Source: Mycoplasma sp. E35C (GTDB taxonomy: Bacteria; Bacillota_I; Bacilli_A; Mycoplasmatales; Mycoplasmoidaceae). From it: DNA of 64,000 bases. The position numbers were made by a program, and so were the translations under genes. Below, one piece after another: positions 1 through 13,631 of this stretch. Below the pieces are notes generated by a model that saw nothing but the letters and a program-made list of their open reading frames with translations, searched no databases and had not been told where the DNA came from. The stretch spans positions 248,001 to 312,000 of the forward strand of contig NZ_CP068418.1 in assembly GCF_019873825.1 (NCBI RefSeq). Direction: 5' to 3'. Within the stretch, counting starts at the first letter, position 1. Each line of letters opens with the position of its first letter.

Positions 1-72
1 AAAACAACAGTGAATAATCTATGTTGTGATCTTTTAAATAACCGAATTTTTATTTATCAAGCCCAAAATTAA
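1..72 (+). CDS. C-terminal fragment of an unidentified gene
   Basis: Frame 1 is open from the window edge to a TAA at 70-72, giving 23 residues ending in IFIYQAQN. Only the last codons are in view, so no product can be named. A second frame also stays open for a short distance if UGA is sense, so even the frame is uncertain. The next gene starts 113 nt later behind a good Shine-Dalgarno, consistent with a gene end here. Confidence 0.3.
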   Translation, partial: KTTVNNLCCDLLNNRIFIYQAQN

Positions 73-185
73 TTAGTATGTAACACTTATTTTTCTTCTT
101 TTTTGAAAACATAAACATATCTTTAATACAAAAAGCAAAGTAAATAAAATTCCGTTTAAAGTTTTTTAATCAAGGAGAAATAAGT

Positions 186-542
186 ATGACCAATAAGTGA
201 ATTGATGATGCTAGGAAATACCTATTAAGGTATGACTTCTTCAGGCGAAAACTAGAAAATCTAGAGACCTTAAAAGCTGTGTTTAATCACAAAGCAAGTG
301 AAGAAGAGATCATAACCATGCATTCATATGTCAATTTAATTGAAAGCACATTAAAACAACTACAAAAAGACGAAAGACAATTGCTCATTGAGTTCTTTGT
401 GAAGAAAAAACATCGTAGCGAATTTAATTACAGCACGACAAGTTTTTATCGAGCATTAAAGAAAGCCTGTGCTAATTTCTTTCAGACCTTAGGAATTTAT
501 TTTTTTAGCAATAATGATAAGCACAACTACATATCAAATTAA
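186..542 (+). CDS. MG284/MPN403-like small protein, sigma-region-4-like helices
   Basis: 118 residues starting at an ATG preceded by AAGGAGA (about 173-179). One UGA (Trp5) near the start hides the true N-terminus from standard-code reading. The C-terminal half (roughly residues 60-105: 'KDERQLLIEFF...STTSFYRALKKA') resembles the helix-turn-helix of sigma-70 region 4 or ArpU-type regulators, suggesting DNA binding, but this is inference from pattern only. Position upstream of two orphans and acyl carrier protein matches what I remember of M. genitalium MG284-MG287. Overlaps the next gene by 29 nt, so the two are probably co-transcribed. Function unknown. Confidence 0.7.
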
Positions 543-1602
543 TGCTGATAAAGATGGACCAACAACGATTAACAAAGAAGATTATTGGTGAAAATTACAA
601 CCAATAACCAACGATAAAAATGAACCAATTAAAGATGAATATGGACTACCAATTTATTTCAGATCTTCCTTGGTTTTTCAGAATGCTTGATCAGATCAAA
701 AAAGCATTAATCTTCACTTTGAAGTTAATATTGAAAATGAGTCATTTTTACCACCAAATTTAATCCAAAGTAATGTTCTGGTAAATAACAAAATTTATCC
801 AACAGTTTTAAACCGTATAGCATCAGAAGGTGATACCAAAATTAAGAAAAACTGAATTAAAGTAAGTATTCCGATTGATGAACTTGAAGTTGATAAATTT
901 GAAGAAGGAATTGAAGTTCCGATTGCTATTGATTTTTATTTGCAAAAAGACATTTTAGATGGCATTAAAAATAATCTAGAAAGTAATGCTTTAAGAATCT
1001 TAATTGAGAACTTAAGTGCTTCGCGAATTACAACTAAAATTACGTATAATAACTACATTTTCTTGCAACTAAATCGTGGTGAAAAAGAAATCAGCACCAA
1101 ATACAAAGGCGATGAAAAAGAAACGCTTAGTTGATATCAACCAAACTATAACTTTTTAAGTGATTTAGATCAAATTAAAGAATTATTAACGATAAAAATT
1201 AATTCAACAGTAACAATCTTTAATTACAAATTCATTTTTAATTATGCGACTTCGGCTAATGGTTCGTCAAAAACGATTGATAAAACATATAGTAAACAAA
1301 CCACATACACCCCAAATAGTGAAATTAAGTTTAGTTTAGAACCAAGCTATATTTATGACACGATTAAAAATGAAGTTATTGAACGTGATATGAATAACAA
1401 TCACTACTTCTTTTTACCTAGAGGAGGAAGTGGTAGTTACAACATCCAAATTAACTTGTTAGTTAATAACGTTAAATACTATTTAGAAACTTCGAATTCG
1501 TTCAATTATTTTTCATGACTAGATAATGTAAATAAGTTAGATTTCATCGCATTTTTTCCTAAAACTATCACATCGCTTAGCTCATATGCAGTACTTGAAT
1601 AA
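514..1602 (+). CDS. Orphan protein, MG285-like position
   Basis: 362 residues in frame 1, running through several UGA codons (for example in 'EDYWW', and after 'ETLS'). Start chosen at ATG 514, which overlaps the previous gene by 29 nt; no clear Shine-Dalgarno. No signal peptide or membrane segment is visible at this start; the chain is rich in Asn, Ile, Lys and Thr and looks beta-rich. I do not recognise a domain. Stop and the next start overlap by one base (TAATG), so it forms an operon with the genes on either side. By position it corresponds to M. genitalium MG285 (from memory). Confidence 0.7.
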
Positions 1603-2192
1603 TGAACAAAACTTATAAGAAAATTACCATTGCTTTATTCACTTCATTTTTATTTTTAGGAACAATTGGATTAGCTGTTGCTACTTATTTATCTAGTACT
1701 AAATCATCAGTTAAAGAAATCGATGACAAAAAAGATAATATTAAAGAAATTCACCAACAAAATAAATTAATTCCACCAACTAAAAAATACCCCTTAGAAA
1801 ATAAAGAAGATAATGAAGAATTCTTTTATTATTACGTAAATATTCATCAACATTTACATAAAATTAACGAGTTTGATAATTTGATTAATTATCGTGATTA
1901 TTTGTATCAAGATAATAACAACCGACCGTTTAGTGGTTTTGATGTTGTGTATTTTCAAAAGAACATTAAGAGTTGAATTTATAAAGCAATCAGATCACAT
2001 AAAATGTTTCGTAATAATAACGATGATATTTACATTAATATCGATTATTTCATCGAAAACCCTAGCCGTTCAATTAGTTTAAATGTGACTTGATCGTTTA
2101 AGAAACCTATTGTTTATGAAGATAAAAACTTAAAATATTGAGATCAATTTTTAATTAAAGTTAAAGAAGATAATAAGCCATCTATTGCTTAA
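1602..2192 (+). CDS. Single-pass membrane protein, MG286-like position
   Basis: 196 residues, ATG overlapping the TAA of the gene before. Residues about 8-29 ('ITIALFTSFLFLGTIGLAVATY') form one hydrophobic segment after a basic N-terminus, followed by a charged Lys/Asp/Asn-rich region; no lipobox Cys, so an anchored exported protein is more likely than a lipoprotein. Three UGA codons are read as Trp in the C-terminal third. No family recognised. Last gene of the small orphan cluster upstream of the acyl carrier protein gene. Confidence 0.7.
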
Positions 2193-2242
2193 TTTAGTTT
2201 ATAGTTTAAACAAATATACTACTCATAAAAAAATTAAATTGT

Positions 2243-2248
2243 TATACT
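2243..2248 (+). promoter_or_regulatory. -10 box (TATACT) of the acyl carrier protein gene
   Basis: TATACT lies 13 nt before the ATG at 2261. No convincing -35 hexamer is visible, which is common in mycoplasmas. The short distance suggests a very short leader. Confidence 0.45.
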
Positions 2249-2260
2249 ATAAGGGCGTTT

Positions 2261-2494
2261 ATGGATATTTTAAGTGTCATCAATAGCATTGCTAAAAAGA
2301 AAAAAATGGCAGTGACTATAAACGAATCTAATATCAATAAAAATTACAAAGAATTAGGAATTGATTCATTAGATTTGTTTGATATTATCGTAAGTTTGGA
2401 AGCAGAATTTAAAATTGAATTTTCTGACGAAAAACTGATGAAGATTAAAACAATAAACGATTTAGTTCAATATATTAAAGAACTAAAACAATAA
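2261..2494 (+). CDS. acpP: Acyl carrier protein
   Basis: 77 residues, the usual ACP length. The motif GIDSLDLF places the phosphopantetheine-carrying Ser at residue 36; the acidic helix II follows ('IIVSLEAEFKIEF'). ACP carries acyl chains as thioesters in the cytoplasm. Mycoplasmas of this group lack a full fatty-acid synthase, so the protein probably serves phospholipid acylation from imported fatty acids (established for the group in general, inferred here). tRNA-Trp starts 10 nt after the stop, so the tRNA may be transcribed from the ACP promoter. Confidence 0.93.
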   Translation: MDILSVINSIAKKKKMAVTINESNINKNYKELGIDSLDLFDIIVSLEAEFKIEFSDEKLMKIKTINDLVQYIKELKQ

Positions 2495-2504
2495 CATTTA
2501 ATCT

Positions 2505-2579
2505 AGGGGTGTAGTTCAATGGTAGAACATCGGTCTTCAAAACCGAGTGTTGTGGGTTCGAGTCCTGTCACCCCTGCCA
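2505..2579 (+). tRNA. trnW: tRNA-Trp, anticodon UCA (reads UGA)
   Basis: Full cloverleaf: acceptor AGGGGTG / CACCCCT, D arm around GTTCAATGGTAGAAC, anticodon stem TCGGT/ACCGA with loop CTTCAAA, T arm with GGTTCGAGTCC, and encoded GCCA 3' end. The anticodon TCA is at 2537-2539 and decodes UGA as Trp, the mollicute code change used throughout this window. Normal 75-nt size and arm lengths exclude a selenocysteine tRNA. Sits between acyl carrier protein and tuf, followed by a terminator. Confidence 0.97.
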
Positions 2580-2602
2580 TTAAATTCAAAAATTGTATCT
2601 TG

Positions 2603-2633
2603 AAGACATAGCTAAAATGCTATGTCTTTTTTA
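2603..2633 (+). terminator. Terminator after acpP-trnW
   Basis: Perfect stem AAGACATAGC / GCTATGTCTT with a 6-nt loop, running into a T tract. Ends the ACP and tRNA-Trp unit before the tuf promoter. Confidence 0.85.
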
Positions 2634-2672
2634 ATTTATTTAAACTTTTTATTTAAAAATTGTTTTTAATAA

Positions 2673-2678
2673 TATAAT
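2673..2678 (+). promoter_or_regulatory. -10 box (TATAAT) of tuf
   Basis: Consensus TATAAT in a T/A-rich stretch 88 nt before the tuf start. The leader contains a small hairpin (ACGGTT/AACCGT, about 2713-2727) and an AAGGAG at 2745-2750, an unusually distant 15 nt before the ATG. Confidence 0.6.
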
Positions 2679-2765
2679 ATATTAGCATTAAGACAATAAA
2701 TCTTAAGTAAGCACGGTTCAAAACCGTTGCCACTTTTGAATTTTAAGGAGAAATTTTTTTAAAAT

Positions 2766-3950
2766 ATGGCAAAAGAAAGGTACGAACGTAGTAAACCTCA
2801 CGTTAATATCGGAACAATTGGTCACATTGACCATGGTAAGACTACTTTAACCGCAGCTATTTGTACCGTGTTATCTAAATTAGGTACTTCACAAGCGAAA
2901 GCTTATGATGAAATTGACGCTGCTCCAGAAGAAAAAGCTCGTGGTATTACAATTAACACAGCTCACGTAGAATACGAAACAGCTAACAGACACTATGCTC
3001 ACGTTGACTGTCCAGGGCACGCTGACTACGTTAAAAACATGATTACAGGTGCTGCTCAAATGGATGGTGGTATCTTAGTAGTATCAGCTACTGATGGTCC
3101 AATGCCTCAAACTCGTGAACACATCTTATTAGCTCGCCAAGTTGGTGTTCCTAAGATGGTTGTATTCTTAAACAAGTGTGACGTTGCTGATGATCCAGAA
3201 ATGCAAGAACTTGTAGAAATGGAAGTTAGAGACCTATTAAAATCTTACGGATTTGACGGTGATAACACTCCAATCATTAGAGGTTCAGCATTAGGTGCTT
3301 TAAACGGTGAAGCTAAATGAGAAGAAAAGATTCACGAATTAATGAAAGCAGTTGATGAATACATTCCAACTCCTGATCGTGAAACTGATAAACCATTCTT
3401 ATTACCAATTGAAGACACTATGACAATTACTGGTCGTGGTACTGTTGTAACTGGTAGAGTTGAACGTGGTCAACTTAAAGTTGGTGAAGAAGTTGAAATC
3501 GTTGGTATTACTGACACTAGAAAAGTAGTAGTAACTGGTATCGAAATGTTCAGAAAAGAACTTGATTCAGCTATTGCTGGTGACAACGCTGGTATCTTAT
3601 TACGTGGTGTTGATCGTAAAGATGTTCAACGTGGTCAAGTATTAGCTAAACCTGGTTCAATTACTCCACACAAAAAATTCAGAGCTGAAATCTATGCACT
3701 TAAGAAAGACGAAGGTGGTCGTCACACTGCTTTCTTAAATGGTTACAGACCTCAATTCTACTTCAGAACTACTGACGTAACTGGTTCAATCCAACTTAAA
3801 GAAGGAACTGAAATGGTTATGCCTGGTGACAACACTGAAATCGTAGTAGAACTAATTTCTTCAATCGCTTGTGAAAAAGGTTCTAAGTTCTCTATCCGTG
3901 AAGGTGGTAGAACTGTAGGTGCTGGAACTGTAGTTGAAGTATTAGAATAG
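2766..3950 (+). CDS. tuf: Elongation factor Tu
   Basis: 394 residues, full length. GTPase that delivers aminoacyl-tRNA to the ribosome. Visible motifs: P-loop GHIDHGKT (19-26), DCPGH, NKCD, then domain II ('[14 protein letters not shown]') and domain III ending in '[14 protein letters not shown]'. One UGA (3318-3320) encodes the Trp of 'AKWEEK'. Codon use differs from neighbours, with more C-ending codons typical of a highly expressed gene. Monocistronic: own -10 box upstream and a strong terminator 26 nt downstream. Confidence 0.99.
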
Positions 3951-3975
3951 TTCTTTAAAAAATAAAAATATAGGG

Positions 3976-4003
3976 CTAAGGAACTTTGTTCCTTAGTTTT
4001 CTT
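3976..4003 (+). terminator. Terminator after tuf
   Basis: Stem CTAAGGAA / TTCCTTAG around a short CTTTG loop, followed by TTTTCTT. Confidence 0.85.
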
Positions 4004-4030
4004 ATTAATAAATAAAAGGAAGGTTTTGTT

Positions 4031-4906
4031 TTGAAAAAAATCGCATTCGTTATCGATTCTTCTTCGAATATTTTAGGTGATGAATCAAAAGATATTTACT
4101 TAGTTCCGTTAGGAATTATTGAAACTAAAAATAACGAACAAACAATTCATAACGCAAGTGTTGATATGGATTTAATAAAACTTGATGCCAAAATTAAAGA
4201 TGGATCAAAGTTTAAAACATCACAATCAGCAATTGGGGTTTTACACCAAACTGTTGAAGAATTAGCTAAAAAATACGATTATATTATTGGCTTACCTATT
4301 TCAGAAAAACTTTCTAGTAACTATGCAACTTGAAAAAGTTGTGAGCAAGATTTCAAAGGGAAATTTTTCACATTCAATTTAGGTAATGTTGAAATTGGGA
4401 TTGTGTGAATGTTAGAAGAAATTAGAAACTTCTTACTAACTAAAAATAACGAACTAAACCCAACAGAACTTGAGAAATTCATTGCAAAACTAAAAAATAA
4501 TTTTGGTGGAGTTTTAGTTGTTTCTGATGTGAGTCAACTAATTGCTGGCGGTCGTTTAAAAGGGTTTAAAGCAATTTTTGTTAAAACATTAAAACTAAAA
4601 TTACTAATCAGCATGATGCCTAACCATGGTGGTTTAGAGTATTTTGAAAAATCAAAAACTGACTTAGCAGCTAAGAAAACTTTAATCGAATTTTTAGAAG
4701 AAAAAATTAAAATTAAATCTAAAAAAATTAAAAGAGCTGCCGTTGTTACAACGATTTTAGATGATGCTCAGAATCAGAAAATTGCTGAAGAATTCCAAAA
4801 ACTTTTAAAGACTGATATTAAAATTGAAATTACCCAATTTTCTCCTGTTATTGCCGTACATACGGGGATTTCAAACTACGCATTATTAGTACAAATGGAA
4901 GACTAG
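4031..4906 (+). CDS. degV: DegV family fatty-acid-binding protein
   Basis: 291 residues from a TTG start preceded by AAGGAAGG (about 4016-4023). Matches the DegV fold: N-terminal 'AFVIDSSSN', central 'GGRLKG' and C-terminal 'VHTGISNYALL', the segments that line the fatty-acid pocket; members bind a fatty acid and deliver it to fatty acid kinase for phospholipid synthesis. Two UGA codons (4331-4333 and 4406-4408) are Trp. Followed after 5 nt by the tRNA-binding protein gene. Order tuf-degV-YtpR-MATE recalls MG451-MG450-MG449-MG447 of M. genitalium. Confidence 0.9.
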
Positions 4907-4911
4907 TTAAT

Positions 4912-5550
4912 ATGCAAGTTAGCTTATATTATTCATTCAAAAATCTTCAAGATACTTTGATTGGTTATGTTCAAGATCAAAGTAAGATTACTACCAATAA
5001 ACAAGTTGGCGATGTCATCTATTTTTACGATGAAAATCAACAAATTGTGAGTTTTAACATTCTAAATGTTTCACAAAAAGAAGATTTAAAAAACACCATA
5101 CATAATGAAGGTTTAATTTTCTTAAATCCAGAATTAAAAAAGGTGTTATTACAAAACTATTTATTAGAAGTAAACCAACTATCATCAGCTTATGTTGTTG
5201 GTAAGGTTGTTGAAGTAAATAAAGTTGAAAAAACTCATTTAAATCATTGTCTTGTTGATATCAATCAAGATGAACCTTTATCAATTGTTTGCGGTGGTAC
5301 TAATGTTTCACAAGGCATTAAGGTTGTTGTAGTTCAAGTTGGTGGGTTCATCAATACAGGAAAACACATTGTTAAATCTGAATTATTTAACAAACCTTCG
5401 TGTGGAATGATTTGTTCAGAAGCTGAATTAGGATTAAAAAAACATGATCCAAAAGACCACAGAATTTTAATCTTAAATGATGATATGGTTGTGGGTTCTG
5501 AATTTTATCTAAAAACTTCAAAAGATGAGCAACTAAATGTTAAATACTAA
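4912..5550 (+). CDS. ytpR: YtpR-type tRNA-binding-domain protein
   Basis: 212 residues. The C-terminal half (about 90-205) matches the OB-fold tRNA-binding domain found at the N-terminus of PheRS beta: 'YVVGKVVEVNKVEKTHLNHCLVDINQ', 'IVCGGTNV' and 'GMICSEAELGL'. The N-terminal 90 residues correspond to the extra domain of YtpR proteins. It lacks any synthetase catalytic core, so it is a stand-alone tRNA-binding protein of unclear role, not a PheRS fragment. No UGA codons. Its end overlaps the next gene by 14 nt. Confidence 0.82.
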   Translation: MQVSLYYSFKNLQDTLIGYVQDQSKITTNKQVGDVIYFYDENQQIVSFNILNVSQKEDLKNTIHNEGLIFLNPELKKVLLQNYLLEVNQLSSAYVVGKVVEVNKVEKTHLNHCLVDINQDEPLSIVCGGTNVSQGIKVVVVQVGGFINTGKHIVKSELFNKPSCGMICSEAELGLKKHDPKDHRILILNDDMVVGSEFYLKTSKDEQLNVKY

Positions 5551-7303
5551 CGATCAAAGATTGCAATCAAAACAAAAATTAAATGAAAAGATGAGAAAAC
5601 GGTTCGACGATCCTCGTCTTTTTATTGTTTTATTACGTTTTATTATCCCTGCAATCTTTGTTTCGTTTTTTGCTGCTTTATACATTTTTATTGATCAAAT
5701 TATGATCATTAAATTTGTTGTTAAATCTGATGATTTAAACCCCACTTCAATTTTTGATAATAACTATTTTAATTTCGCTGATAGCACTGGTAGTTATGAT
5801 TATCAAAACGATTATTTAAGTGCGACAAAAGAATTAAATAAAACACCATTTACAATTCATGATTTAATTCGTTCTTCGATCTCAATTTCTGCTCCTATTA
5901 CCGTAATTATTAATGCTTTAACATTATTGATTACCATGGGGTTAGCTAACCAATTTTCAAAAGCATTAGGAAGTGGTGATGAACGTAAAATCAAAGAAGT
6001 ATGAACGACAGGATTTACTACTAATTTAGTTATCAGCATTCTTAGTTCGATCGTGATTGTTGGGGTTGCTAAAATCTGATTAACCAGTTCAGCTAATGGT
6101 GCAAATGCAAAATTAAATGATCCAAATTTAGATTTAAATTCGCATGCTGCAATGATCATTGTTAAATTCAATGAACGCTTCCAAGAATTGCAAGTACAAA
6201 ATGCGAGTAATTATGTTTATGTACTAGCTGGTTTATTCACAATTCAAACAATGAACCAAATGTATTTCTTATTGAACCAATCAGAAGGAAGACAATTGTT
6301 CATTTCAATCATCCCGCCGCTAGCTAATGTTGTTAATATTGTTTTTGACTACTTATTAATTCGATTTACCAATCAAGGAATCACAGCTGCTGCTTATGCA
6401 ACTGTTATTGGGTGAACTACGAATTATTTAGCATATTTAATCTACAACATTATCTTAATTAAACGTAAAGAAACATACTTAGTTTATAAGGGAATGTTTA
6501 GAAAAATTAATTTCAATTGAAACTATTTATATTTAATTTTTCTAATAGGCTTAGCCAGCTTTTTTAGAAATGCTTCACTATCAGTTTCAAATGCAATTTT
6601 TCAAACCAATCTCGTCACGGTTTCAGAAAAAGTAGCATCAGATTTACCCCCTAATTATTACCAATCTTTATTTGGATCAATCACGCCAATCAGTAACTTA
6701 ATGTTGCAATCTGTTTGGGGATTAATCAATGGTGGAAGAACGATTGCTGGCTATAAATTTGGGCAGAAAAATTATAAGGATATCACCAAAATTTATTGAT
6801 ACGTTCCAATGATTGCATTAACTTATTCGATCATTGTTTATTGTTTATTTATTTTTGGACTAAACGATATTTTCTTACAACATTTTTTTAACATCGAACA
6901 AGGTGATAAGTTGATTGCTTCTAATTTGATCTTAAAAATCACCTTAATTCAAGCAATCTTTATCGCACTAGGAATGAATGCTCAATTATTATTCCAATCA
7001 ACTCAACGGATTGGTTTAGCCTGAATAAGTTCATTGATGCAAGGATTATTTACTTTCATTCCAACATACTTTATTATGTATTATGTTTCGATTGATCAAA
7101 ATAATATTTATTTATACATCTGAATGCAACCAATTAATGGTATAGCTGCGTGGTTATGTAACTGGATTATTTCAATTCCTTTTGCTCATAAATATCGTGA
7201 ATTCATAAGTAAGTATGACATTGGTTTAGCGATGCAACGCTTTATTAAAAAAGCTCAATTAAAAAAAGAAAATAAAAATCTTAATGAAATTAATAATCAA
7301 TAA
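5537..7303 (+). CDS. MATE-family multidrug/solute exporter
   Basis: 588 residues in frame 2 through about seven UGA codons. A polytopic inner-membrane protein with about 12 hydrophobic segments and MATE features ('ALTLLITMGLANQFSKALGSGDERK', read in two parts, and 'NVVNIVFDYLLIRFTNQGITAAAYATVIGW'). MATE proteins export cationic drugs or metabolites in exchange for H+ or Na+. It is longer than the usual 450 residues because of a hydrophilic insertion of about 50 residues after the first membrane segment (about 57-110) and extra loops. Start at ATG overlaps the previous stop by 14 nt. By position it corresponds to M. genitalium MG447 (memory). Confidence 0.82.
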
Positions 7304-7399
7304 TTAATCTTCAAAATTAACGATTAAAACAAACAAAATTAAATAACTAAATTATTAAACCAAAATTCATATAGTTATTATTAATTAATTTCATACATA

Positions 7400-7426
7400 A
7401 ATAGGCCTGAATTTGGCCTATTTTTT
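7400..7426 (+). terminator. Terminator after the MATE gene
   Basis: Stem AATAGGCC / GGCCTATT with a 7-nt loop and a T6 tract. Ends the degV-ytpR-MATE operon before the rRNA promoter. Confidence 0.88.
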
Positions 7427-7503
7427 AATGCGTTATTAAACTTTATATTAAAGTTTGATAAAACCATAATAAAAAAATCTTAAAAAAATATTTAATAAAG
7501 TTA

Positions 7504-7532
7504 TTGACAAACAAAATATTTTGTATTATCAT
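7504..7532 (+). promoter_or_regulatory. 16S rRNA promoter, with a palindrome in the spacer
   Basis: -35 TTGACA (7504-7509), 17-bp spacer, -10 TATCAT (7527-7532). This is the best -35 hexamer seen in the window. The spacer holds a perfect 14-bp palindrome, ACAAAATATTTTGT (7511-7524). The mature 16S start lies about 70 nt downstream. Confidence 0.75.
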
Positions 7533-7564
7533 TATCCAGGTTGTCAGATTAAGTTCTAGCAACT

Positions 7565-7597
7565 GTTAAATGTTCCTTGAAAACTGAATAGAATCTG
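7565..7597 (+). other. 5' arm of the 16S rRNA processing stem
   Basis: This segment pairs with 9239-9271 over more than 30 bp with only two or three mismatches (core AACTGAATAGAATCTG against CAGATTCTATTCAGTT), so the two arms close a long helix around 16S, the usual RNase III substrate. Confidence 0.85.
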
Positions 7598-7600
7598 TCA

Positions 7601-9118
<1,518 letters not shown>

Positions 9119-9238
9119 TATGGAGTATATTAATACACAAACACGATATACACCTGTTACTAAAATAACGGTGAAATTAAAATCCAACAAAATAGTTAAA
9201 CCCATTAAAGCAAATTTATTAACTTAAACATTGTTGGT

Positions 9239-9271
9239 CAGATTCTATTCAGTTATCAATGAACATTTAAC
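9239..9271 (+). other. 3' arm of the 16S rRNA processing stem
   Basis: Reverse complement of 7565-7597 with two or three mismatches; together they enclose the 16S gene alone and exclude 23S. Confidence 0.85.
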
Positions 9272-9295
9272 TATTCATGTTTTATTCCTTTATTA

Positions 9296-9324
9296 AAAAC
9301 ATCAGCACACGCTGATGTTTTTTT
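9296..9324 (+). terminator. Terminator of the 16S unit
   Basis: Stem AACATCAGC / GCTGATGTT with an ACAC loop followed by a T tract. It sits between 16S and 23S, which shows that the two genes are not one operon. Confidence 0.88.
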
Positions 9325-9896
9325 ATTTATATATCTAAAATTACTGACACTAAAAATCCAGAATAAAAATCTAAATTTACAATTACTTTTTTTTAGATAA
9401 AAAAACAATTTGGGTTTTAATTTTTGATTTTTTGTTTTTATTTAATATCTACGATTTTTTTTTAGATAAAAATAAATCCAAGTTAACTAAAAAATTTTTA
9501 AAACCAATTAATAATTTTTTTCAATCAAATTTCTCATCATTTTTTTATTGAATTAATTGATAGTTTTAATTAATAAAAAAATCATCCATACTTTTTTAAA
9601 TTTTATTGTTGGTGTTTTTTATAAAAGTTAATTCTAATTGGGATGTGAAAAATATTAAATAACAAATATGAAATTTTATTTTTGAAATTAATTCATTACT
9701 TAAAATTTAAAAATTAAATCAATTAGTTTGATAAATAAATATTTAAGAAAAAAATAAACATTAATTTAATTACAGAACTTAAACAGCACCTTTTGTTTGT
9801 AATTAAAATCAAGATTAATTTAACTATGATTTTTGATAAATTTTTAATTAATTATTAATGATCAAAATAATAAAATTAAATCTTTTTTAAAATTCA
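9325..9896. other. AT-rich spacer between the 16S and 23S-5S units
   Basis: About 570 nt of extremely AT-rich DNA with many poly-A and poly-T runs. No tRNA, no coding frame of useful length and no clear repeat was found on either strand. The 16S-23S spacers of most bacteria are short and transcribed; this one is an untranscribed-looking intergenic region ending at the 23S promoter. Confidence 0.7.
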
Positions 9897-9925
9897 TTGA
9901 ATTATTTACATTTTTGTGATATACT
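9897..9925 (+). promoter_or_regulatory. 23S-5S rRNA promoter
   Basis: -35 TTGAAT (9897-9902), 17-bp spacer, -10 TATACT (9920-9925) with an extended TG one base upstream of the hexamer. It lies about 130 nt before the 23S start and upstream of the 23S processing stem. Confidence 0.65.
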
Positions 9926-9944
9926 TATAAAGGCTTTAAATAGC

Positions 9945-9978
9945 TACATTGTTCTTTGAAAACTGAATACAACAAATC
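9945..9978 (+). other. 5' arm of the 23S rRNA processing stem
   Basis: Pairs with 12999-13033 almost perfectly (TACATTGTTCTTTGAAAACT paired with the complementary arm). The arm shares the block TTTGAAAACTGAATA with the 16S arm at 7577-7590, suggesting common origin or a shared boxA-like role. Confidence 0.83.
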
Positions 9979-10054
9979 TTTCTAGTCCGAAATTTGATTA
10001 AAGTATCAATCAAATTTCATCAACAAAAATAGATTCAAATAGCTAATGGATCAA

Positions 10055-12967
<2,913 letters not shown>

Positions 12968-12998
12968 ATCAAATAACATTAGTTATGAAATCATATAT

Positions 12999-13033
12999 GA
13001 TTTGTTGTATTTAGTTTTTCAAAGAGCAATGTA
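12999..13033 (+). other. 3' arm of the 23S rRNA processing stem
   Basis: Complementary to 9945-9978 with few mismatches; it lies between the 23S 3' end and 5S, so cleavage here also frees the 5S precursor. Confidence 0.83.
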
Positions 13034-13034
13034 A

Positions 13035-13140
13035 GTGTGATATCGATATCGTGATGGAAACACCTGGACCCATTCCGAACCCAGAAGTTAAGCATCATGG
13101 AGCCGAAGGTAGCTTAGGTGAGAATAGGAAAATATCACGC
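13035..13140 (+). rRNA. rrf: 5S ribosomal RNA
   Basis: About 105 nt with closing stem GTGATAT / ATATCAC, the conserved 'CACCTGGACCCATTCCGAAC' loop and 'AGAAGTTAAGC'. It follows 23S within the same unit and precedes a strong terminator. Exact ends are estimated. Confidence 0.95.
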
Positions 13141-13145
13141 TAATT

Positions 13146-13179
13146 AAAAACATCACCCGTTAAAAGGTGATGTTTTTTT
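13146..13179 (+). terminator. Terminator of the 23S-5S unit
   Basis: Stem AACATCACC / GGTGATGTT with an 8-nt loop and T7. Similar in sequence to the 16S terminator at 9296. Confidence 0.9.
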
Positions 13180-13331
13180 ATTCCTTTTAAGAATTTTTAA
13201 CATATCTTGTTATAGAACATGAATACTTCAAACTTTTTAAAATAAAGATATTTATTGATAAAAATAAATATTGATTAATAAAAAGCTAAAGAAATTTTCA
13301 ATCTTTTAACATCTGATTATTTAATATTTGT

Positions 13332-13337
13332 TATAAT
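13332..13337 (+). promoter_or_regulatory. -10 box (TATAAT) of the dnaE operon
   Basis: TATAAT 33 nt before the ATG at 13371; no clear -35. It is the only strong candidate upstream of the replication and repair genes at 13.4-22.1 kb. Confidence 0.55.
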
Positions 13338-13370
13338 TCTATTAGTAATTTTCTCATTGTGAGGCTATTG

Positions 13371-13631
13371 ATGGATTCTGATAAAAAAAATAAAACAGTT
13401 CGTTTTAAAACGTCTTCTAAAGAAATAGAAAAGTTTGAACGTGTTAAGTTAGAAGACACCAAAGTTTTCGACATGGAAGAACGAATGTATAAGATTGAAT
13501 TAACAGAAAAACTGTTTAATTTAAAAGCTGAATTAGAAAACACAGTTGATAAAGCGACACGCAAATCACTGGAAAAAGAAATTAAACAAATTGAAAAAGA
13601 TTTAGCTAAATTGGACGAACGCAAAAAATAA
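13371..13631 (+). CDS. Small coiled-coil protein, first gene of the dnaE operon
   Basis: 86 residues from ATG 13371; an in-frame GTG 12 nt upstream is possible but less likely. Very charged, with a long helical region (about 30-84) rich in Glu/Lys and with heptad-like Leu/Ile spacing ('LEKEIKQIEKDLAKLDERKK'), so a coiled coil is expected. No known family recognised. Its stop codon directly abuts the dnaE ATG, which implies translational coupling and perhaps a role with the polymerase (inference). Confidence 0.75.
   Translation: MDSDKKNKTVRFKTSSKEIEKFERVKLEDTKVFDMEERMYKIELTEKLFNLKAELENTVDKATRKSLEKEIKQIEKDLAKLDERKK

Noticed and set aside
2505..2579. tRNA with anticodon UCA as a selenocysteine tRNA
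   Set aside because: Standard 75-nt size, 7-bp acceptor, short variable loop and widespread UGA-Trp usage make it tRNA-Trp.
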